Positions 20,944-36,500 are shown, counted from the stretch's first letter. The stretch is DNA of 64,000 nt from Liolophura sinensis (GCF_032854445.1 NC_088307.1:10228001-10292000); one strand, 5' to 3'. Numbers and translations are program-made. The notes: generated by a model not told the origin, from the sequence alone.

Positions 20944-23900
20944 CTGTGGAAGAATGCGAAAAATACTTTTTGACAACTGATCACCCTTTGACCACTGCAA
21001 TGTGGTGTTTAAGGGTGTCCTGATGTGGCATTTGTAAGGAAATGTGCATGTACATTTTACACAGCACAACGGCCGACCCATCAAAATATCCTCAGAATAC
21101 ACAAGCGTCCGCTTCGGGACCGCTAGATCCAGGATCAATCCTTGATCGAGTCACACCTAAGACTTTAAAAGAGGAAGTTATAACTTCCTCGCTTGGCGTT
21201 CAGCATGAAGGGGATAGTGCAATGACTGGTTGACATGTATCAGTATAATGGCTCGGGCGGGGCGGCTTACTTGCCTTCGGTAAGTCGTCTCAGTGAAGCA
21301 GCACTAAATAAAAGAGCGGTGGAAATCCCTCCTGTAACAAGGAGGCACATTACACGTACATACACCCTAAGGATTCCTTCGTCGTCATATGACTGAAAAA
21401 TTGTTGAGTACGACGTTAAACCCCAAGCACTCACTCACTCACTCACTCCTCAGAATACACAAAATTTGCATAACATACCAAGACCATGCACTAATTAAAT
21501 CCTTACATAACTGTAACACAATAACATGGACTCAAACATGCAGAAGTTTTAAAATTTTCAACTTAGTGACCCACGCTATGACTTAAAGCTTGCCTTGTGT
21601 ATGCCTCCAGGGCACCCTACCCACATTTTTGGCAAATTTCTAAGAATAGCAGTGCCAAATTAATCCTTCCAAAATGTACAATTCAGGTGAATTAAAGGTA
21701 AATATGATACATGTATTTTCAAAATGCACAATGTGAGGTGCCCCTCATGGACACCTGAGGATTGTTTTACATGATATTTATTTATTTTTTTATTTGATTG
21801 GCGTTTTTATGTCATACTCGAGAATATTTCACTTATACGACGGCGGCCAGCATTATGGTGGGAGGAAACCAGGGGAAACCCACGATAATCCGCAGGCTGC
21901 TGCCAGACCTACCCATTTACGGCTGGAGAGGATTTTACATAATAATTTATACACCTCTATGAAATATGTAGAAAGAGATATGCATGTTTTACTTCATGTC
22001 TTTATCATGGAGGATAATCAGACTAATTTACTTACTTTAATATGTTGCATATAGTCACTGTTTGATAAGGATTATTTTAGGCTCTTGGTGTTCTGTATGT
22101 ATATGTATGTAATAGTGTAAGCCAAGATATGATCGAAAACAAATCTGCAGATATCTGACATCAGGAGATCCTTCAATAACAAGCAGATACACAGCATAGA
22201 TATCTACAGCTTAATTATGCAAAACTTGTCTGTTACATGTAGATCAAGTTTTCAAACTTGGACAATATTTGGAGGAGTTACAGTATGTAAACCAAGGTTA
22301 AACACACATATCCAAAGAAATATCTATTGATTTTTGCGAGAGGCGTGGCAGAAACATCTGTGTATTAATTAACCACATAAGCACGCCACAGGATAGGCAA
22401 GGAATTGATGCCAAAGTGCAAGAACTGTTAACCGTAAAAGCTCGCAAATCACACTTTTGTTGGCCTACCTGAACACTTCAAATGATGACAGGATTGTAGA
22501 GAGAATTTCGCTGTGGAATATACCCTCCCCGACAGAAACGTTGAGAGACCAGGCGAACCTCAGGATGAAATCCTCTATGATTGCAAAATAATAGTAACTC
22601 TGCAAAAAAGCACATGGGAAGATATTAAAACACGACAGAGATTGAATTGCTCAGAACGCTGTTTGACTGATTGATTGATTACTGTATTTCACCAAAAAAT
22701 ATGATATCAGAAGTACATAAAAGCCTATAATAAAATTAATACCTCTGATGCCAGCTCTTGAGTTTTATTATAAAAAATCAAACAACATACGTTACTTGAA
22801 AAAAAGCTAAACTGTAGGTGAAATACAGCAATGGGTGCTGACATCATATTCGTAATCATTTCACCTGTATGACGATATGACATTTCCGTCAAAGAGAGTG
22901 AAACACTGAAAGGACAGAAAATTGTCAGTAAACTTGATTATGACAACTCAAATACCACTGTCTATGTAAATATTAGCTAAGGACACTACTGTGTGGTTTT
23001 TCAGGAAAAATAATTAAAATACATTCAGGACTGACATTTTGAAACAGATTTTTCTTAAAGCATCAAAGTAGCTTATTCTGCCTGATTGGGAAATTTCCAC
23101 TGATCTTAAAAAGTTTTTTTGAGGTATACTTGGAAGGTAAGATGATATTCTGCAATACTGGAATAGTGTAACTTTCAACACCAAAAGTAGAACTTTATGA
23201 CCTCTAAAATGTCCTGGCTTCCTCTCAGGCCTGCCAACAACCTGCAGATGATCGTGGTTTCCTCAAGGTTCTGCTTGGTTTCCTCCCACCGTAATGCTGG
23301 CCGTCGTCGTATAAGTGAAATATCCTCGAGTACAGCGTAAAACACCAATCAAATAAATAAATAAATAAAATAAATGTCATACTTTATAGGCATAAACAAT
23401 CTCCTCCCTCAGGAACTTGTTATCCCCAGCACCTTCGTCAAACAACCCCCAATCCATCTTGATATCCCAGGTAAAGGTGTAACATGAGCTGATGACCGCA
23501 GACACAATCCACAGGTAGAAATATGCATTGTTTTGCCGAGTCTCTTCATTTGTGTCTGAAAATGAGACAAGGCACCCTCGTTCATTACAGACAGCCCTTG
23601 ACCAAATGTATATATGCACTGATAAGGTATCCCATATAAAGTTTAAAAGCATAACTTTTTATTCTTGTAATGTTATATAATCAAGATATCACAGTTCAAA
23701 GTAAGTAAAATTGTGCATGTTACTAAAGAAAATGAAGGGCGTCGCCATGTTATCAATTTTAACCAGTTAGGCTCGAGTTATTTCTATTACAGGAGAGTGC
23801 AGGTGTTAAAAGTGACAAGATATGTTTTCTGTTTCTCTAACATGGTACATCACACTGCCTCATAAGAATTCTAGATTCAAGAACATCAGAAAAAAAAAAT

Positions 23901-26059
23901 GGCTGTGGCTTTTCAGGTTTGTTTCTACACCTCTTTGAAAATCATGCCAAAGTTGAATCATTTGTTGTGTTATCTTGCAGAGAGAGGCACAGTATGGAGA
24001 TCTGACAATGCAGCAGGGTGCACTCGTGCGCTTGCTTCACAGCTCTGCACATTCCGCACACCCAGAACAGCAATCAGCTGCGGAAGGAACCTGTCAAGAG
24101 CATGTTTTGTTCGTTCTGGCTGAAGTTGAAACAGTGTCATCACACCACTGGTTCACCAAAAGGCCTCCCAGATTGTTGCATTAGAAACATGGCTCACATT
24201 AGCAATGTTTTCGCTGGTGCCTGCGTGGGTGTAGTTCTGGCCAAGTTCAGAACTCTGAAATGGGCGAGGGCTCAAGCAATTTAGATTCAGATTGAGATTA
24301 CGGGCTCGAATTATATTTTCACTGTTTTGGGGACTGCCCAACAAATCAAAATTCACCAGAACGGCATTTAAACATGAGTCAATAAATATTTTGGATAATT
24401 GGGATTACACCCATTGATCACTTAGATAATCCCAAACAAACACAATAAAATGTTAATTTGAAGATATTTAAACATTTATAAATTTCTTTTTGAAAACACT
24501 TACCTACATGGTGCTTGTACAAATATGCAAATATCACAACGAGGAATGTGGTAGAATATTTCCCAGCATTCACCACATGGGGGAAGACGAGTTTGGTATC
24601 ACGATAACGGCGAAGGCACTGAGCAAAACGCCACCAGGCAGGCAAGCAGGCCACGACGCCACGGATTGCATGGCCATATACATTCTTTGTGCACACAGCT
24701 TCACCTGAGAAAACAATGCCCACGACTAAGTTGCATTCAGTCCTACTGGCTTGTCTGCAAAGTACGGTGATATCCTCAAAAAATTCCAGTTTCAGCAACA
24801 AGAATAATATTTTCTTATCAATGACAAACCTACATGTACTTGTCCTATTTATTTTAAAGGAAAAGAAAACACAGAAATGGTGCCAACATCAGATGAATGG
24901 GATTGAAAAGTTATTTGCAAATATGGTCTTTAATCTCTATTTTTTATTTCAGGAGAAAAGCATATTTGAAAATATTTTTGTATGGTGGGCAACTGAGACC
25001 ATCTCTTGGTATATATCGTCTTTGCAAAATAATGTTCTAAATACGGAAGTGATGCATGTCTAATAAACTTATTTAAATGTAAACGTGTATATCCAAACAC
25101 ATGCATTTCATCTGAACTATGATAATATTTATGAACATATTAAAAATATAAATCTGATTAAATTCAGATTGAAAAAAAAATTTGTTAGCTTAAAAGACCT
25201 AACTCTAGCACCAATATATTTACTAAACAATCATTACAAACTCTTTAAGGACATCATCATGCAGAGACAACATATACCATGAGGTGGTCCCTTACACCCA
25301 CCACACTAATTTTATCTTTAAATCTTTATCTTTCTCTCAGTAAAAGAAAAGACCATGTTTAAAACCATGTTTTTAAACTCTTTCATCCGAGCTTTTATAT
25401 GGGATTTTTGTGTTAGTCTCCACCTTTGAAAATTTCACGTTTACATTTTCCCCGGTATACATACTCTGTCCTCCGTGCCACTTGACTTCGAAGGCATAGT
25501 AACACACCAAGTACTCAAAGTCCAGAAGTACCGTCACCAGACTGTTCAGCTGATCTGCCAGCCAGAAATCAGCGAAGCCAACATGGTGGAAGGGAGCAGT
25601 GAAAATGCGACACTGAAAGTGAAAATAGATATATATGTTTATTTATTTATTTATTTGATTGGTGTTTTACGCCCTACTCAAGAATATTTCACTTATACCA
25701 CCGCGGCCAGCATTATGGTGGGAGGAAAGTGGGCACAGCCCGGGGGAAACCCACGACCATTCGCAGGTTGCTGGATGACCTTCCCACTTACAACCGGAGA
25801 GGAAGCCAGCATGAGCTGGACTTGAACTCACAACAACCGCATTGGTGAGAGGCTCCTGGGTCATTACGCTGCGCTAGCACGCTAACCGACTGAGCCATGG
25901 AGGCCCCTAGATATATATACGTACAGGGATTAATTAAGTGTCCTTTTTTTCAGTACAATGCAGAAAATGTCATTTGTTTTTTTTTTTTTTTGTTAAAGGT
26001 GAAATTACGAGAAATATATATATCACACATTAATAAAGATATTAATATGTGTATGTATG

Positions 26060-26121
<62 letters not shown>

Positions 26122-29100
26122 TATCATTATTTAATGACACAAATGCATCAATAACGATTTTCTCCCCGTCTCGCCACACCTGCATCCTCGAAAATAAACA
26201 AAATATATTTGCAGCTGAAGGATATGGGACAATTATCCACAAGTTGAGAGGCGGATAAATTAATAAAAAAAGCATGGAAAACTTAGGTGAGACAGACAGA
26301 TGGATAGACAAACAGACGATGTGGAAAACCACAGCTCCCTTGGTCACCTTTTTTGGGAAAACAATAAAGATAAAACAAGTGTGAAAGGCCCACCCACTTT
26401 CCAGAACACCTCAAAGTGAGAAAGGCAGAGCCCACTTTACTAGAACAACCACACAAGTGTGAAAGGCTCACCCATTTTCCAGAACACCACACAAGTGAGA
26501 AACACAGAGCCCACTTTACTAGAACACCACACAAGTGTAAAAGGTTCAACTCACCAGAACTTTGAGGAGCCACATCCTGGCTCTGAAGTGTAAAATGTGG
26601 ATGGGGTTCAGTAGGAAAAGCACCAGTAGACAAGCCAGCGCGAGCGGGCTGGCGAACACAGGGATGTAGATGAAGGCACTGAAGAGGTAAGCAGGACACT
26701 TATTGCCCAGATCACTGCTAGACAGGTGGCAACCTACATGTAGAAAAAAAAACAAAAACAAAAAAACTAAACAGAAACATACAGTAAATGATCTAAATTT
26801 TTGTTATTCACCAGTCATTTATTCTGCCTGACTTTCAGGAAGGTGCTTCGAGGTTTGTTTAGAAGGTAGGAGAAAAAGTTTCTGCACAACAAGTAATAGT
26901 TTATGACTTTTTTCTTATTTTTAGGGAAAAGACATTGAGTGACAGAATAACTACATGTACCACAGTTATGCAGGTGGTAGCTGACAAGTAAAGGTATGAC
27001 AGAATAACTACATGTACCACAGTTACGCAGGTGGTAACCGACAAGTAAAGGTATGACAGAATAACTACATGTACCACAGTTACGCAGGTGGTGGCCAACA
27101 AGTAAAGGTATGACAGAATAACTACATGTACCACAGTTACGCAGGTGGTAGCCGACAAGTAAAGGTATGACAGAATAACTACATGTACCACAGTTACACA
27201 GGTGGTAGCCGACAAGTAAAGGTATGACAGAATAACTACATGTACCACAGTTACACAGGTGGTAGCCGACAAGTAAAGGTATGACAGAATAACTACATGT
27301 ACCACAGTTACGCAGGTGGTAGCCGACAAGTAAAGGTATGACTGAATAACTACATGTACTACCGTTACGCAGGTGGTAGCCGACAAGTAAAGGTATGACA
27401 GAATAACTACACGTACCACAGTTATGCAGGTGGTAGCTGACAAGTAAAGGTATGACTGAATAACTACATGTACTACCGTTACGCACGTGGTAGCCGACAA
27501 GTAAAGGTATGACAGAATAACTACATGTACCACAGTTTACGCAGGTGGTAGCCGACAAGTAAAGGTATGACAGAATAACTACATGTACCACAGTTACGCA
27601 GGTGGTAGCTGACAAGTCAAGGTATTGACAGATCATATAGGTGATACTGTGAATAACGTACATGAATATACATGTCCATGATCTGCCTGCCATAACACAA
27701 GTTATCCCAACAAGTAAAAAGTTACTGTAAGGAACACAAAGCCCCAGGAGTTACTTACACTGTATTTATAAATGAACACTCACCTCTAAAAGCTGTTGGT
27801 GGGACAGATGATTTCTGGGATCAAGTTCAAATATCAAAACATGGTTGACCCCAGATGATCTCCAGCCATATGTGTTGATTCCCAGTAAAAAGCATTTTAG
27901 GATAATAAGAAACGTCCCCTATACATTCGTAAAGCTGCTTCCCACGTTTCGGAATGTTCAGTGAAATTAGCTGAAGAAGGAAACAATTTAAAGATATTCA
28001 TTAAAAAACTTTATAGTATAATATTATGCAACTTACATTTCTGTTTTACATGGATATGTAAATGTTGATAATTTATCAAATATAGTTGTAATAGTCAGGT
28101 GTGTCTGCAAGGAACTGCAAGATACTAGAAGATTTGATTTCATTTGATCTGACTGGTGTTTTATGGAATACCCATTCACAGGAATATTTCACTTATAAGA
28201 CTGTTATTTGACTGAATAACACATTTTTACCGACTTAAACAAAAACATGTAACTTTTTAATACATAAGGGAACTTATTACTCTAATTAGTTTCAAAATTG
28301 CCCTTCACTTTAATGGGGAATCCTCCATGTATAAAGTCTTCACTGATAAAGGCTTATTTAAGTTGTCTAGTCTATTGTCCAGTTTTATCTTTGCAATAAG
28401 GTTTTGTGATGGGTAATGTATTCCTCTGCATTAAGTAGAAATTGGTCTAACTTCTCTTTTAAAACACTTTTTAAAATCAACCATTGTTTTTTCACAAACC
28501 TGCGACAACAATGACAACAAGTAGAACCCCAAATATCCCTGAGAACAGCCCCACTCGGAATGTCGTCCAGGGGTTTTGCTGAAACAGAACCCCAATTCGT
28601 ACTGATCACGCTTGATGATGACATCATATTAGAAAAAAAATTACTCAACTTTAGCACAATTTACTTAATCTGTCAATAGAAAAGTATAATAACTCGAACA
28701 TTCTTTCCTTTACTTATCATACAAATGTTTAAGACATGTTTACAGAAAATCTGAAAACTGTCAGGGGAGATAACCTAAAAATTTTCAGGGGGGATAACTT
28801 TGTCACATCCCGTGCACATCGATTTTGAGTAGGTTCTGCAGTTCACTCAATCTATTATACAATATTTGTTCCAGCTTTCCAGGTAAATACAACATATATA
28901 GGTTTATAACTGGTCAAGGTGAACACACTACTGTACAGTGATGTTAGAAGTAAAAATACATGTCCATGCTAAAACTGCACATAATCACAGTCGTTGCACT
29001 GCAAAATCTCTCTTGAGAATAGATAGCTGCAACTGCTACCACTGTGTCACTGATCAGCCAGTATTATCTCCCTTGCTCAGGGACATTTCATCATATCCAG

Positions 29101-30467
29101 TAACTATGTGAGAGGTGCTGGCATCTGGCTTCAATTGGGGCGATCTCCCTGTTCAGAAAGTGTTTCTTTTTTCTGATGGGCACAGTGATTGGCTTATTTA
29201 TTTCACTGGGCTTTTTCAGGTATAAGATGGCAGTGTATAGGTTTACGGAAGAATTTATTTATTTATTTGATTGGTGTTTTACGCCCTACTCAAGAATATT
29301 TCACTTATACGACGGCGGCCAGCATTATGGTGGGTGGACACTGGGCACAGCCCGGGGGAAACCCACGACCATCCGCAGGTTGCTGGAAGACCTTCCACGT
29401 ACGGCCGGAGAGGAAGGCAGCATGAACTGGATTTGAACTCACAGCGACCGCATTGGTTTACGGAAGAAGGACCATAGTTAAAATCCACCGTATGCCCTGT
29501 ACCTGACAGAGCTCCAGATTTAAAGCCACTCAGCCAAAATAACAACAGCTGGATTCAAGCCTGTGATCTCATTGGTCAGTGCCTGACACGCTGTGGCGAG
29601 AACAAAATCCAAGCCTTAAAATACATGTACATGTAAATGTCTGACATTTGGAGAAAGTGGTAAGGTCCATATTGTTCATGTTATATTTGACATCATATAA
29701 CAAGGATAAAAGGTGTAATGACCCAGGAGCCTCTCACCAATGCGGTCGCTGTGAGTTCAAGTCCAGCTCATGCTGGCTTCCTCTCCAGTCATACGTGGGA
29801 ATGTCTTGCAGCAACCTGTGGATGGTCATGGGTTTCCCCCAGGCTGTGCCCGGTTTCCTCCCACCATAATGCTGGCCACCGTCGCATAAGTGAAATATTC
29901 TTGAGTACGGCGTAAAACACCATTCAAATAAATAAATAAAACAAACAAGGATAACAGAGGCCTTACCCCTTTCTTTAAAAGGGTCTTTTCAAAGGTGCCA
30001 GACACCTTTTTTTGAAAAAGCTTGAAATTGCTTTTGCCATGTGAGTCAGCAAAGACCTGAGGGACACAATTGAACCAAAAACACACAACCTTATCATGCT
30101 TAATTACCATTTACCTCATCCCCCAGTGGAGGCACCCTCAGTCTCTTCATAGCCTTCTGTCTGTTCCCACCCTCAAGGTCAGTGGTCACCACTTGCTGAA
30201 AACAGAAGCGTGTTTGTCAATGACAGATAATAATAGCATGCCTAAACATACATGTACCTCTGTTATTAAATTACCATCCACTTTGTATCAACCTTTTTGT
30301 CCTTTGTACCTTTTTTTTTGTCCTCGTAGTGAGTCTTTAAATAACAGCAATTTTTTGACACTCTTCACAGACGGGTCTCATACATATTACTGTCCAGTGT
30401 CACTTTTCAGTATTGTTCATGCAAACATTTCCCCCTCATACTTTCTTGTCAAACATAGCAAAGCTGT

Positions 30468-30511
<44 letters not shown>

Positions 30512-33500
30512 TGTGTACGTAGTATGTGTAGGTAAATGTGTCAGTATCTCTGGAGTGAAATCATATGCACATGTACAACAACAACAGCAAGTGTCAATCA
30601 AAATAACCTTCGGTCTACAACATCCATGAATCTCTAAACCTATAACTTATGCCTTTAAACATTTCTTTAGATATATTCTGGGGTGACACCGTGTAACCGA
30701 CTCCCCATACATGTTCAGAAATCACAGAATGTCAATGTTTGAAAAACAAAATGGAAGTTTTTATTATGTCAAACTACGCCTCTCTTGATGAAGCGTAGAA
30801 TTGTCTGATTCATTACAATGTATACAGTCAGTGATAATTTTCTATCAGGTTCAGTACACGGGAAGGTCTGCCAGCAACCTGTGGATGGTCGTGGGTTTCC
30901 CCATGGGCTCTGCACGGTTTTCCCCCACCATAATGCTGGCCGCCGTTGTATAAGTGAAATATTCTTGAGTACGATGTAAAACACTAATCAAATAATTAAA
31001 TAAATCTATCAGGTATATCTATATTTTATATATACTGCAAATACACGTAAACAACTTTATGTGTGAATGTGTGTATGCATGAGGGACTTTAGCTGATCTA
31101 CCTCAGAAAATAAAGTATTATTATTATTATAAAACCATTTCTTTCAACAATCTGATTACTACAACAGGCCGACATAAAACCCCAAGCATACATACTACAC
31201 TGGGTACAACATGCCGGAATATGTTTGCTGCTTCTCAAAGGATAACTGATTGTTTGAATTTCGTTTTAATCCAAGAATTTTAAAAGACTGCAATAGTTCA
31301 TCAATTGATATTTTTACGATTCAATGCCTTTTTACGACTAACGTGTCTAGACAATTCTATTCTTAACTTGACTATCACATGACATTTGTTTAATACCAAG
31401 GCATACATCCTATACAATTTCACTTCATGTTAATTTACGCATAATTGCATTGTACACAATAAATAACCATAAATTTTGTCCACAACTAACTTGCCCATTT
31501 TTCCTGATTCTGAGAGTTCTATTGATTTTAGAAAGGTGTTTTGTGGTTTTGTTGCGACATGGGATGATATTTTTCTGGAAAATTGGAAGTTTCAGCAGCA
31601 AAAATAGTATTTTGTGACATTTATTTGCCTCTTAAAAATGCACTTTTGTGGGCGAAATTTTAGGTTATTTACGGTAACATTGCTCATGATTTACCCCTCT
31701 AGAATACAGTGCCACATGATGAATTATAGTTTACTGTTGTTTTAGAATGTATACTGTATCTCACCTGAAGATTAGCAATTTTCAAGTCACATATTTTGTT
31801 TGATTCTGATTGATTCATCCACCTTATATGGCCACTTAAGATTTATTTGTGACACCTAATTTCTCATCAAAAAGTGCTAAATGGCCCTGAAGCCTCTCAC
31901 CAATGCAGTCGCTGTGAGTTCAAGTCCAGCTCATGCTGGCTTCCTCTCCGACTGTATGTGGGAAGGTCTGCCAGCACCTGTGGATGTTCGTGGGTTTACC
32001 CCGGGCTGTGCCCGGTTTCCACCCACAATAATGCTGGCCACCGTCGTATAAGTGAAATATTCTTGAGTACGGCGTAAAATACCAATCAAATTAAGTGCTA
32101 AAAGTATCACTGTATTTAGGCCTTTATATGTTACTGAAAATGCATTTCTTCATGCTAAACTTTGAGTCAAATACAGCATGTAATGTGTCAGAGTCTTCCA
32201 CTGGCTCTGGAATCACAAAACCATCTTAGACTTGAGTCAAAAATGTAAGTTTGTGTGAGAACATTGAGGTAAGGTCATGTATGTTTCAGACACTGGTGGG
32301 ATTTCTGACATATTTCACAACATGCCTTACACCAGACCTGGGCATCTGGCCCCAGGATCACAAAGCAAACTCGGACTTAAGTCAAAATTTCAAATCAGTT
32401 TAAAACTCTCATTTATGATGTAACAAGGTCAAAATATTGCTTGAAAATGTAAATTCTGAGTAAGTTATTGCACAACAAATTCCAGCTAAATTAACTCCGC
32501 AACCAAACTTAACGATTAAAATTTTAAGTCTGACATAAGTCCAAGACAGCTTTATGATCCCAGATTTAGTCTGTTGACTCTAGATAAATAAAAGAATGAA
32601 TAACTGGACTGCGTGACTGTTTTCCACACCTCAGTCTCCTTGATCATATGGTCCACCTCCTTACTGGTGTAAAATCGAGATGTCTCCACGTGTGCCTGCC
32701 TCCATTCTGTCCCCCTCTCTGTCTGCATCAACTGCAACACACACACAACACCCTGTCAGCAACACAAAACTTTGCGCTATTTTTGTCTGCGACCTGTTGA
32801 AAACGTGATTTCATATTAGTTGAAATGATCGTCTTAGTTGAGCTTTCTCATGAACACCAACAGCGAATGAAACAATTTCAAAGATACTAGAAAACAAATT
32901 TATCACAGAGACAATTGGCATACTACATGTACACACAGTCTAGACCGTTAGAGCTCAGTGATTCAGCTCTGTCTAGATCAGCTAGATCAAAACCAAACCT
33001 GATTTTCCATACTTCTCAAGGCCTAGAAAAGCTTCTTTCCATTTCCAAGTTTTCAAAGGTTTTCAAGACCCTGTACAAACCTTTTTTACAACCCACATTA
33101 CTAACCTTGTCATGTTTCTTTAAAATCTTCCTGAATCCTGTAAAGTTGAGCGTCTGATAATTCTGTAAGAGGATCAGGCTTAGGTAAAATTCACTGAAGG
33201 CCAGTTTGAGGTCGTGGAGTTTGCGTCCGTTGGCAACAGTGTTGCTTTCCGAGCGATCTTTGAAGAGCGTATACACGCTGGAGCGCCGGTTTCTAATCCC
33301 ATCCGCTCGTGCGTTTTCTTTAGAGCTGCTGCGCATGGCAGACTGCTCGGAGAAGCTCTGAAGCTCCGTTTGGAGGTTGGCATATTTTCTGGAAGCTTCA
33401 GCCATTTTTTCTGGAAAGGAACAGGCAAGAAAATCCTGTAGATTTCAAGAGCTATAAATACCACTGTCAAAACTGTGTCTTAAAAGCACGGTTACATGAT

Positions 33501-36500
33501 ATGGATTAAGATAGTACGACTTGCTTTCCTAAATTGTAAAAAAAAAACCCAAAAACTGAAGACTGTTTTATGAGATCTCTTCAGTTACATTATTTTTCAG
33601 ACACCTGGTCAGGTCTTTCAGCCAGTATAAGTGTACATGTAATTGGAGATGGAATATTTAGTTTCTTTTTTTCATATGGTTAGTCCATTTAATGGAAAAT
33701 ATATTCATATCTTTACTTTTCCAGAAAACTGGGAGAGACATATAATTCTTTGCTTTCAGCATGTTAAATAGTGTTATAAATCCTCTTAAATAGTGTTATA
33801 AATCCTCTTAATCCTCTTAAATCCTCTTAAATCATGGTTAAATCACTAAAATGTATTGTTCAGGTAGTTGTGCGCATATGAACTTCACATTAATCATAAC
33901 ATAAACATTCCTTATAGATGCAAGAGAACATTTAACATTCTTCAAAACCTGTGGCAATATGTCACGTGTTTGAATTCGTTGAGGATTTATTGCAATTGGG
34001 AAATATCAACTCTATTAATACCTGAGAAAAACGTGTTGATCTTGGCCAGCTCTTTGTCGCAGTATTGGAAGAAGCGCTCGTCAAACCTTGCAAAGTATCT
34101 CTGTATAGTACTTTGGTCAGTCACTGGGAAAAAAAAAATAAAAAAATAAACAATTATACCATAATACAATATTTTATATAAATTATACCCATCAAACATA
34201 CACCTGGTTTCATGATCTTACCACTAATTGTAATTTGTCAAAAAGTTCCTTTCCCCGATCATTTTTACGATGCCACATTAATGAGAGAATGATAGAATAT
34301 TTTAATTATTACATTGTACATGTGGATGTTGCAATACATTCATTTTTTGATGTACCAATGGCTCGAGGTCCTGCTTCATATTTAAAAAAAAACGCCTCAT
34401 GCTATTAAATAGTGACGTGTGTACCTCGGTTTGAGTTTAATACAAGGGATTCAAACTCAATTTTGGTTTGATACATGGAATTCAAACTCAATTTTGGTTT
34501 GATACAAGGGATTCAAACTCAATTTTGGTTTAATACAAGGGATTCAAACTCAATTTTGGCTTAATACATGGGATTCAAACTCAATTTTGGCTTAATACAA
34601 GGGATTCAAACTCAATTTTGGTTTGATACAAGGGATTCAAACTCAATTTTGGTTTGATACAAGGGATTCAAACTCAATTTTGGTTTAATACATGGGATTC
34701 AAACTCAATTTTGGCTTAATACATGGGATTCAAATTCAATTTTGGTTTAATACATAGGATTCAAATTCAATTTTGGCTTAATACAAGGGATTCAAACTCA
34801 ATTTTGGTTTGATACAAGGGATTCAAACTCAATTTTGGTTTAATACATGGGATTCAAATTCAATTTTGGTTTAATACATGGGATTCAAACTCAATTTTGG
34901 TTTGATACAAGGGATTCAAACTCAATTTTGGTTTAATACATGGGATTCAAACTCAATTTTGGTTTGATACAAGGGATTCAAACTCAATTTTGGTTTAATA
35001 CAAGGGATTCAAACTCAATTTTGGTTTAATACATGGGATTCAAACTCAATTTTGGTTTAATACATGGGATTCAAACTCAATTTTGGTTTGATACAAGGGA
35101 TTCAAATTCAATTTTGGTTTAATACATGGGATGCTACGAGTACATGAATCTCAGATTTTAATAATTAATAATATGACGGATGCTACCTTAATCCCAGCAC
35201 AAAATAATAATAATAATAATAATAATAATAACCCAAAATCAGGCTGCAATACCCAATTGACTGTAAATCTTCGATCTTTTTGACCTCTAACATGTCTATT
35301 TCAGTGGAATTTATGCACATAATTTTTAAGACAATGATGCTAAAAATAATTTGTTCATGTCATTTAAGATGTAAGCTTCATAAAACTCTAGCAATTATTT
35401 CTCTACACATCATAGTTCTAACAGAATGTTTCAAAATTCTGGGTGCAGAAGTGGTTGAAAAGTTAAAGAAATAGGGTACTACAAAGAATCCTGACTTCAT
35501 TTCAGTTCACAACTCACTGTCAGTTTAATGGAGATCATCCAAGATCAATTTTTGTTTTTCATATGGCCCGGATCCAACTTCACAAGCTTCTAATTACAAC
35601 CATTCCACCCTAATCAGCTCTGAGCCTGGCCCAACCTCAATCCCCAGAGGCAACGTGCAGACGGTCGTGGGTTTCCCCAGGGCTCTGCCCGGTTTCCTGC
35701 CACCATAATGCTGGCAGCCGACATATACATGTAAGTGACATATTCTTGAGTACGGCCAATCAAATCAATCAATCAATCCTTAGAGTGGGCCATTTCAGTA
35801 TCCTTGACAAAAAACGGATGTACATGTCTATAATGTAAATATAAAAATTTGGCCATTTAAATTTATTTATTCATTTCATTGGTGTTCAATGTCATACTCA
35901 AGAATATCTCACTTCACATGTATGCGTCATGGAGGAAAGCCGACAGACTGCTGGCAAACCTTCCTACATACGACCGGAGAGGAAGCCAGCAAGAGGTGGA
36001 CTGTATTGGTAATGAGGGTTCTGATTCATTGTGCTGTGCCACGGAGGGCCCAGTAACCTAACCACCACACCACAGAGGGCCCAATAACCTAACCACCAGG
36101 CCACGGAGGGCTCAGTAACCTAACCACCAGGCCACGGAGGGCTCAGTAACCTAACCAACACACCACGGAGAGCCCATTAACCTAGCCACCACACCATGGA
36201 GGGCCCAGTAACCTAACCACCAGGCCACAGAGGGCAAAGTAACCTAACCACCACACCAGAGAGTGCCCAGTACCCTAACCACCACACCACAGAGGGCCCA
36301 ATAACCTAACCACCAGGCCATGGAGGGCCCAGTAACCTAACCACCAGGCCACGGAGGGCCCAGTACCTAACCACCACATCACGGAGGGCCCAGTAACCTA
36401 ACCACCAGGCCACGGAGGGCCCAGTACCTAACCACCACATCACGGAGGGCCCAATAACCTAACCACCACACCACGGAGGGCCCAGTAACCTAGCCAACAC

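Noticed and set aside
25475-25825. Recurrent small proteins containing [20 protein letters not shown] or similar
   Set aside because: These translations recur at many SINE positions (for example 10431, 21794, 29176, 48544, 58843) and are the Meta-like SINE read through its core.
26815-27693. Minus-strand ORF of 292 codons with a 19-residue repeat
   Set aside because: It is exactly the 57-bp minisatellite in XPR1 intron 8, open in two frames, with no conserved domain and no codon bias that could be judged.
27919-28499. A missing XPR1 exon between exons 7 and 8
   Set aside because: I first took 27918 as the exon 8 start and looked for a lost exon encoding the ETW..RMYRG block. That block is in fact the 5' part of exon 8 (acceptor at 27971), followed by a one-base frameshift.
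33180-33470. Other ORFs overlapping XPR1 exon 4 on both strands
   Set aside because: They are shadow frames of the SPX-coding exon.
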